This document shows positions 5,956 to 10,528 of a stretch of 10,528 nt of DNA, in pieces. Source of the stretch: Schleiferiaceae bacterium (GTDB lineage: Bacteria; Bacteroidota; Bacteroidia; Flavobacteriales; Schleiferiaceae); assembly GCA_025210575.1 (NCBI GenBank), contig JAOARK010000441.1, positions 1-10,528 of the forward strand. Direction: 5' to 3'. Below the pieces are notes generated by a model. The model worked only from the letters and a program-made list of their open reading frames with translations, ran no database searches and was not told where the DNA came from. Both the position numbers and the translations under genes were made by a program. How positions within the stretch are numbered: position 1 is the first letter of the stretch; the number at the start of each line of letters is the position of its first letter.

Positions 5956-6893
5956 ATTATTTCTTCAACACTCAGACCTTCAGCCTCAGCTTTATAATTC
6001 TTAAGTACCCTATGCCTTAGTATGGGTATAGCTACTGCTTTAACATCTTCAGTTTCCGGAGCAAATCTGCCGTTAATTGCCGCATGTGCTTTGGCTCCCA
6101 ACACCAAAAACTGACTTGCTCTTGGACCAGCGCCCCAACTCAAGTATTCATTCACCTCTGGTGTTGCTTTTGGTCCACCAGGTCTTGTTTTTGCCACTAG
6201 ATTCACGGCATACTCCAAAACAAAATCTGTTGTAGGGATTCTTCTTATTAATTCTTGAATTTCAAGAATTTCTTGGGCGTGCAAAACTTCTTTTAATTCA
6301 ACCTTATTGTCTGATGTGGTATTGCGCACAATGTCTATCTCCTCTTCAAAACTTGGATAATCTACTTTAATATTTAACATGAAGCGGTCTAACTGCGCCT
6401 CAGGCAAGGGATAAGTACCTTCTTGTTCAATAGGATTCTGCGTTGCTAAAACGAAAAATGGATTGTCCATTTTATACGTATGACCTGCATTTGTCACAGA
6501 TTTCTCCTGCATGGCCTCTAACAGAGCAGATTGAGTTTTAGGAGGGGTTCTGTTGATCTCATCGGCAAGAATGATATTAGAGAATAAATGACCTTTTACA
6601 AATTTAAAATGTCTTGACTCATCCAATATCTCTGAACCCACGATATCGCTTGGCATAAGGTCAGGAGTAAACTGAATTCTGTTGAAACTCAAACCCAGAA
6701 CATCAGCAATGGTATTAACCAATAAAGTCTTTGCCAATCCAGGCACACCAACCAATAGCGAATGGCCTTTACAAAAAATAGACAGTAGCACTTCGTCTAT
6801 TACTTCATCTTGGCCAACAATTACTTTGGCTATTTCTTTTTTTAGTTGTGCATGTTTTTGAACCAGGTTTTTAACCGCTTCAACGTCTCCCAT
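5940..6893 (-). CDS. MoxR-family AAA+ ATPase
   Basis: This 317-residue cytoplasmic AAA+ ATPase belongs to the MoxR family, whose members act as chaperone-like remodelling factors. Numbering is from the ATG at 6893. The N-terminus is the typical GDVEAVKNLVQKHAQLKKEI, then KVIVGQDEVI. Walker A is GVPGLAKT (49-56, Lys55). The family segment FTPDLMPSDIVGSEIL follows. Walker B is IILADEIN (Asp111/Glu112). Sensor 1 is in ATQNP (Asn153), and the arginine-finger region is LPEAQLDRF (Arg170). The C-terminal lid domain contains RPGGPKATPEVNEYLSWGAG. I chose this ATG because it lies 5 nt after the upstream stop and gives the usual family start. A TTG at 6926 would overlap the upstream gene and add an unconserved tail. 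It is the last gene of the isomerase operon. No DUF58 or Bat gene follows, unlike many MoxR loci. The client is unknown. Confidence 0.95.
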   Translation of the reverse strand: MGDVEAVKNLVQKHAQLKKEIAKVIVGQDEVIDEVLLSIFCKGHSLLVGVPGLAKTLLVNTIADVLGLSFNRIQFTPDLMPSDIVGSEILDESRHFKFVKGHLFSNIILADEINRTPPKTQSALLEAMQEKSVTNAGHTYKMDNPFFVLATQNPIEQEGTYPLPEAQLDRFMLNIKVDYPSFEEEIDIVRNTTSDNKVELKEVLHAQEILEIQELIRRIPTTDFVLEYAVNLVAKTRPGGPKATPEVNEYLSWGAGPRASQFLVLGAKAHAAINGRFAPETEDVKAVAIPILRHRVLKNYKAEAEGLSVEEIIKGLL

Positions 6894-6898
6894 ATGTT

Positions 6899-8266
6899 TT
6901 AGTTTTCGGCCATCAGAGCTTGCCAAACCTCATTCAATTCACAATCAAATAGCCCTGGGTTTATTTTTATATAACTTTCTTCAATTCGTTGTTCAATCCA
7001 TTCATCCATCACTCGCTTTTGTTTTTCTTGCTGAGCAACTGTTTTAATGAATTGATAATCATCGCGCATGTTTACTTTGTGCGGTTCTGATCGCTTGCGA
7101 AGCATTAATAATCTAAAAGCCTCTGAGCCATCTTGCTTTCTCCAAAGAACAGCCTTCGACACTTCGCCTTGATTAAGGTCGTTTATGTTACTAAACAATT
7201 GTCTATCTAAATTATTCACATCCCAACGGGTATCACCGGTTTGAAAGTTAACCATTACCCCACCATTGTACTTCGTCTCATCGTCTTCAGAGAATTCACG
7301 AGCTGCCTCTTCAAATGTCATATAGCCACTGTTTATTGAAACTCTAAGACTATCTAGAAACCCTTTAGCATTGTTCAAGTCTTCATTCTTGAACTTTGGT
7401 TTAATTAGTATGTGTCTAAGATCTAACTCCTGACCCTTCTTATCCATTAATTGAACAATGTGATATCCATATTCTGTCTTGAATGGATCGGAGATTTCAC
7501 CTTTCTTCAAGTTGAAAGCTACGGCTTCAAACTCAGGTACAAACTGACCTCTTTTTATTCCTTTATAAACACCACCTTCTTTACTTGAACCTGGATCTTC
7601 AGAATAGAAAATAGCCATACTACTAAAACTCGTTCCAGTTTCGATCTTCTCTTTCAGCTCCTTCAGTCTATTAATAGCTTCAAGTTCGGCTTCCCTCGAA
7701 ATTTCAGGATATTTTACAATCTGCGCTATTTCAACTTCTAGATTCATCAAAGGCAAACTATCAGAAGGAACTTTATCAAAATAAGATTGCACTTCACCTG
7801 GTGTAATACTTACATCCTGAATGATTGTGTTTCTCATTTTTTCGGCCGTGATCTGATTCTTCATCAGTGGGCGCATTTCTTCGCGCATTTCATACATGCT
7901 CTTCTCGTAGTAGCGCTCAACTGCTTTTTCTCCACCTAACTGCGCAGATAAATGATCAAAACGTGCGTCTAATTGTCCTTCAACTTCTGCATCGCTCACA
8001 CTTATACTATCAATCTCAGCTTGGTGTAACAACAGTTTTTGGAATAACATTTCACTAAAAACTATGCACTCATCTAATTCCTGTTGACTATAGCTCTGTT
8101 TTAAAGTGGCCTCATATTGTAATTGTACATCTGAGATCAATATAACCTCATTACCAACCACAGCGGCAATTCCATCAACCATAAGCCTTTGCTTGGGTTG
8201 TGCAAAAACCATAACTGGCAAAAGAAACAATGAAAGATTAAAGTATCTCAAAGTCCTTTTTCTCAT
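6899..8266 (-). CDS. SurA-like periplasmic peptidyl-prolyl isomerase/chaperone
   Basis: This 455-residue periplasmic chaperone of the SurA/parvulin type would assist folding or transport of outer-membrane proteins. Numbering is from the ATG at 8266. A signal peptide (MRKRTLRYFNLSLFLLPVMVFA) ends before QPKQR near residue 22. The SurA-type N-terminal domain begins with VDGIAAVVGNEVILISDV, followed by a long helical region. Parvulin domain 1 (about 177-277) is well conserved: YSEDPGSSKEGGVYKG, QFVPEFEAVAFNLKKGEIS and TEYGYHIVQL. Domain 2 (about 281-393) starts well (LDLRHILIKP, FSEDDETKYNGG), but its closing strand is altered (DGSEAFRLLML replaces a YGYHI-type end), so activity there is doubtful. 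ATGs at 8275 and 8287 are in frame. The chosen start gives the most compact signal peptide and still overlaps the upstream gene by 29 nt. MoxR follows after 5 nt. Confidence 0.9.
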   Translation of the reverse strand: MRKRTLRYFNLSLFLLPVMVFAQPKQRLMVDGIAAVVGNEVILISDVQLQYEATLKQSYSQQELDECIVFSEMLFQKLLLHQAEIDSISVSDAEVEGQLDARFDHLSAQLGGEKAVERYYEKSMYEMREEMRPLMKNQITAEKMRNTIIQDVSITPGEVQSYFDKVPSDSLPLMNLEVEIAQIVKYPEISREAELEAINRLKELKEKIETGTSFSSMAIFYSEDPGSSKEGGVYKGIKRGQFVPEFEAVAFNLKKGEISDPFKTEYGYHIVQLMDKKGQELDLRHILIKPKFKNEDLNNAKGFLDSLRVSINSGYMTFEEAAREFSEDDETKYNGGVMVNFQTGDTRWDVNNLDRQLFSNINDLNQGEVSKAVLWRKQDGSEAFRLLMLRKRSEPHKVNMRDDYQFIKTVAQQEKQKRVMDEWIEQRIEESYIKINPGLFDCELNEVWQALMAEN

Positions 8267-9092
8267 ATGCCTCATTAAAAATTTCATCTTCCATCTTCTT
8301 AATCAAATCAAGCTTACGCTGATTCAATATTATACTTCGTATCGTTTCCTTAACATAAGGTAAGGGTGAAACGTCATCTTTAATCTTGTATTGTTGAATT
8401 TCTAAACAATACAAACCTAGAGAGTCCTCCAGCGTTACTTTTCTATTCTTGGCTAAAAACTCCTGCTGATTGTACGTTTTCAGAGGTACCACCTTAACAA
8501 TTTCCTCAAAGGGAATCCATGTTGTATCTTCTTCTACACTCACTAAAGCATAGTTAAAAACAGCGTCTTGAAATTTTTCATTATAAGACTTGCTGTTACC
8601 CATAAACCAACGTTTCGTTTTTTTAACATCGGGAAGGTCAGTAGGAAACACATAATATTTGGCCTTAAGAATATTCTCTTTTAGCTCAAAATTACTAGCG
8701 TTGTTTTCATAGTACTCTTTCAGCTCTTCCTGGCTAATTGCTGTATCAAGATGGTTGTTTACATACTCTTGTTGGTAGGCAAACTTTATAAGATCACTTC
8801 TGTAATCTCTTACCAACTCTTCAATTTCAACCATATCTTCTGGAAGGTTGAATTCGGCTTTTTGAATGAGTAACTGCTCTCTACCCCATTTATAAATGAT
8901 GTTGTGAATCAACAAGGTACTATCCTCTTCACTTAATCCAGCAGGTATTTGTGGTGCAACATCTTCTAAATACAGAAAGGCATCGTGCACCCGTGCAACG
9001 GGAACTCCCGTTTGCTCAGGCTTTTCAATAAGATTGCAGCCACTTAGGGCTGCAATCAATAAAATAGATATGTGTTTTTGTATTCTAATCAA
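8238..9092 (-). CDS. Lipoprotein related to SurA/PpiC chaperones, degenerate isomerase domain
   Basis: This 284-residue lipoprotein is the middle member of the isomerase operon. The signal peptide ends in a lipobox, LSGC, with Cys19 as the lipid site (IRIQKHISILLIAALSGC). The mature part starts with VPVARVHDAFLYLEDV, which resembles the first strands of SurA-type N-terminal domains, and continues with a long helical region (about 55-125). The segment after ISQEELKEYYENN (about 119-131) is where a parvulin domain is expected. However, the GG, F-x-x-A and YGYH-type motifs are missing, so it is probably a chaperone or partner rather than an active isomerase. The only usable start that keeps the signal peptide is TTG at 9092, because an in-frame stop lies 9 nt upstream of it and the next Met is near residue 87. 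That TTG overlaps the upstream stop by 8 nt (TTGATTAG). Membrane choice, inner or outer, is not readable. Confidence 0.85.
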   Translation of the reverse strand: MIRIQKHISILLIAALSGCNLIEKPEQTGVPVARVHDAFLYLEDVAPQIPAGLSEEDSTLLIHNIIYKWGREQLLIQKAEFNLPEDMVEIEELVRDYRSDLIKFAYQQEYVNNHLDTAISQEELKEYYENNASNFELKENILKAKYYVFPTDLPDVKKTKRWFMGNSKSYNEKFQDAVFNYALVSVEEDTTWIPFEEIVKVVPLKTYNQQEFLAKNRKVTLEDSLGLYCLEIQQYKIKDDVSPLPYVKETIRSIILNQRKLDLIKKMEDEIFNEAYEKKDFEIL

Positions 9093-10528
9093 CGCTAGAA
9101 GTTACTTTCTTAAATAAGTCTTTGTTCACGGTAACTGGATACTTCGCTCTTAACTCAGCGATCCAAGCCGTTTCTAATTCTTTTTGATAATCAGAAATAA
9201 TTAAGCCTCGTGCTTCCATCAATTCTTTCTCCATTGGTTCTAATACCTCATAAATGTACACAAACTTGGCTCTTTTATCTTCTTCAACTATTGCTGATGC
9301 TCCTTTTACCCACTCTACTTTATCAATCAATGCATTCTGACCTTCGCTGTAAAGATTAGAATCAAGTTTCACTGTAAGTTCAGAATCTTTGTTGTATTTG
9401 TCTAAAATAGATTGAAGAGAAGAGTTTTTCTTCAAAGACTTCATCACTTTAGTCGCAGTTGATTTGTCAGAACAGCTTACAACTACAGCATTCACACGTT
9501 TTCCCCACATGTAATCAGATTTGTGTGCTTCATGAAATGCCTTTAGTCCTGTGGTATCCTTAGATGCTTTGTCCCAAACCGTTTCTTGAGTTAGATCAAA
9601 TAACAAGATTCCATCTCTGTATTCATTAACCAACAATCTGAACTCTGGGTATTTACTCTCTAACTGACCATCTTCGTATTGAATAATGGTAGAATTCACC
9701 CAGTTGTTGTAAAACTTATATACCTCTTTCTCTATCTCGTTTCCTTTTCTTACAGGTCTCTGATTTTTTTCTAAGTAAGCCGCAAAATCACCTTGAGTGT
9801 ACTTAGTACCAGCAAATTCCATTAAAGTCTTTGTCAATTTTTTTGCTTCAGTACCATTCCATTTGGCTGTCAAGAATGACTCATCTACCAATCTATTAAC
9901 GTCTTTCAACCTTTTTGGATAATCTTTGAAATTGTATTCCTTCTTCAGTGTAACAATCAAGCTGTTTCTTCCTTTAGAAGAACGCGCATCATTTTTAATA
10001 GATTTCTTGATGCTTTTTTCTGATTCTTCAAATGATCCTACCGGAATCTTCTCGATCAACTTAACGATGTGCCATCCACGTTCAGACTTGAAAGGCTCAG
10101 TATAATCTCCTACATTCTCTATTGCGAAGCTCGCTTCTTGGAATTCGTACAACATTTCGTTGATTCCGAAAGGTTTCATAACTCCACCAATAGAAGATGT
10201 ACTCTTGTCATCTGAATATTGTTTACACAACAACTCGAATTCGGCACCCTCTTGTAATTGCTTATAGATCTCTTGAACTTTTCTTTCCGCTTCTGCTTGT
10301 TTTTCTTTTGAGGTCTTGTTGTCAGAAATTACAAAGATCTGCGCTACTTTAACCTTACCTCTATTTGGTCGCTTATCTACCGTCTTAACCAAGTGATAGC
10401 CGTAAGGTGAACGAACAGGCATTGAAATTTCACCTTGCGGAGTGTTGTATGCTGCAGATTCAAATGGGTAAACCATGTTGAATACCGTGAAATAACCTAA
10501 GTCTCCTCCATTTACTGCTGAATATGTA
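9085..10528 (-). CDS. Multi-domain parvulin-type peptidyl-prolyl isomerase, 5' end outside window
   Basis: This is the C-terminal 480 residues of a large SurA/PpiC-like periplasmic isomerase. Its start and any signal peptide lie beyond base 10528. Numbering is from the first complete codon. Residues 1-50 are the end of a parvulin domain (NGGDLGYFT, PFESAAY, YGYHLVKTV). A second, complete and well-conserved parvulin domain spans about 58-159: VKVAQIFVI, YSDDKSTSSIGGVMKPF, FQEASFAIENVGDYTEPF, ERGWHIVKL. A long helical region (about 165-325) follows. A third segment (about 343-431) looks like a decayed parvulin fold, with RVNAVVVSCSDK, a KVMKSLKK helix and a closing FVYIYEVLEP strand, but no glycine pair. 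The protein ends in a helix and the segment ELRAKYPVTVN. It is the first of the four operon genes visible here. The family assignment is secure, and the third domain is inference. Confidence 0.92.
   Translation of the reverse strand, partial: TYSAVNGGDLGYFTVFNMVYPFESAAYNTPQGEISMPVRSPYGYHLVKTVDKRPNRGKVKVAQIFVISDNKTSKEKQAEAERKVQEIYKQLQEGAEFELLCKQYSDDKSTSSIGGVMKPFGINEMLYEFQEASFAIENVGDYTEPFKSERGWHIVKLIEKIPVGSFEESEKSIKKSIKNDARSSKGRNSLIVTLKKEYNFKDYPKRLKDVNRLVDESFLTAKWNGTEAKKLTKTLMEFAGTKYTQGDFAAYLEKNQRPVRKGNEIEKEVYKFYNNWVNSTIIQYEDGQLESKYPEFRLLVNEYRDGILLFDLTQETVWDKASKDTTGLKAFHEAHKSDYMWGKRVNAVVVSCSDKSTATKVMKSLKKNSSLQSILDKYNKDSELTVKLDSNLYSEGQNALIDKVEWVKGASAIVEEDKRAKFVYIYEVLEPMEKELMEARGLIISDYQKELETAWIAELRAKYPVTVNKDLFKKVTSSVD

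Noticed and set aside
6894..6926. TTG at 6926 as the start of MoxR
   Set aside because: It adds 11 unconserved residues overlapping the SurA-like gene, while the ATG at 6893 gives the usual family N-terminus.
7867..8363. Plus-strand open frames opposite the SurA-like and lipoprotein genes
   Set aside because: There is no recognisable protein and no promoter. The opposite strand encodes clear SurA-like domains.
1..10528. Mobile element, CRISPR array, toxin-antitoxin or phage defence system
   Set aside because: There are no transposase or integrase motifs, no spaced direct repeats, no tRNA-linked att-like repeat and no defence-type nuclease. All genes read as envelope housekeeping or signalling.

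Overview
The window looks like a chromosomal segment of a Bacteroidota bacterium, most likely a member of the Flavobacteriia. The evidence is a type IX secretion (T9SS) type A C-terminal sorting domain, promoter elements of the Bacteroidota form TAnnTTTG, A/T-rich leaders without clear Shine-Dalgarno sequences, an RprX/RprY-like two-component pair, a small protein resembling DUF6095, and a run of SurA/PpiC-like isomerase genes ending in a MoxR ATPase. The DNA is AT-rich and densely coding. The longest non-coding gap is about 130 bases. I see no mobile element, phage gene, CRISPR array, tRNA or rRNA.

Layout. (1) 1-639, plus strand: the C-terminal half of MurQ (cell-wall recycling), coupled by an 8-nt overlap to a small two-helix membrane protein. 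(2) 636-2850, minus strand: a sensor histidine kinase followed by its OmpR-type response regulator, with a 20-nt overlap. The regulator meets the small membrane protein stop-to-stop. (3) 2851-2981: a divergent promoter region. (4) 2982-3428, plus: a small secreted protein that is little more than a signal peptide, a helical spacer and a T9SS sorting domain. (5) 3503-5930, plus: a two-gene operon of a GT39/ArnT-like multi-pass glycosyltransferase with a MORN-like tail and a GT2 polyprenyl-phosphate sugar synthase-like enzyme. It ends at a strong hairpin terminator. (6) 5940-10528, minus: a four-gene operon. In transcription order it holds a large multi-domain parvulin-type isomerase (5' end outside the window), a lipoprotein related to SurA/PpiC, a SurA-like isomerase, and a MoxR AAA+ ATPase. 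Its last codons lie in the same hairpin.

How the genes fit together. Most are envelope functions. MurQ recycles muramic acid phosphate. The GT2/GT39 pair probably makes a lipid-linked sugar and transfers it on the periplasmic side. The parvulin set probably escorts outer-membrane and secreted proteins through the periplasm. The small T9SS cargo would exit through the outer membrane. The two-component system carries a large periplasmic sensor domain. Within the operons, adjacent genes usually overlap by 8, 20 or 29 nt, so translational coupling is likely.

I did not find a clearly new biological system. The points most worth a second look are the MORN-like tail on the GT39 enzyme, the near-empty T9SS cargo next to the two-component system, and the chaperone operon with progressively degenerate parvulin domains and a forced TTG start.
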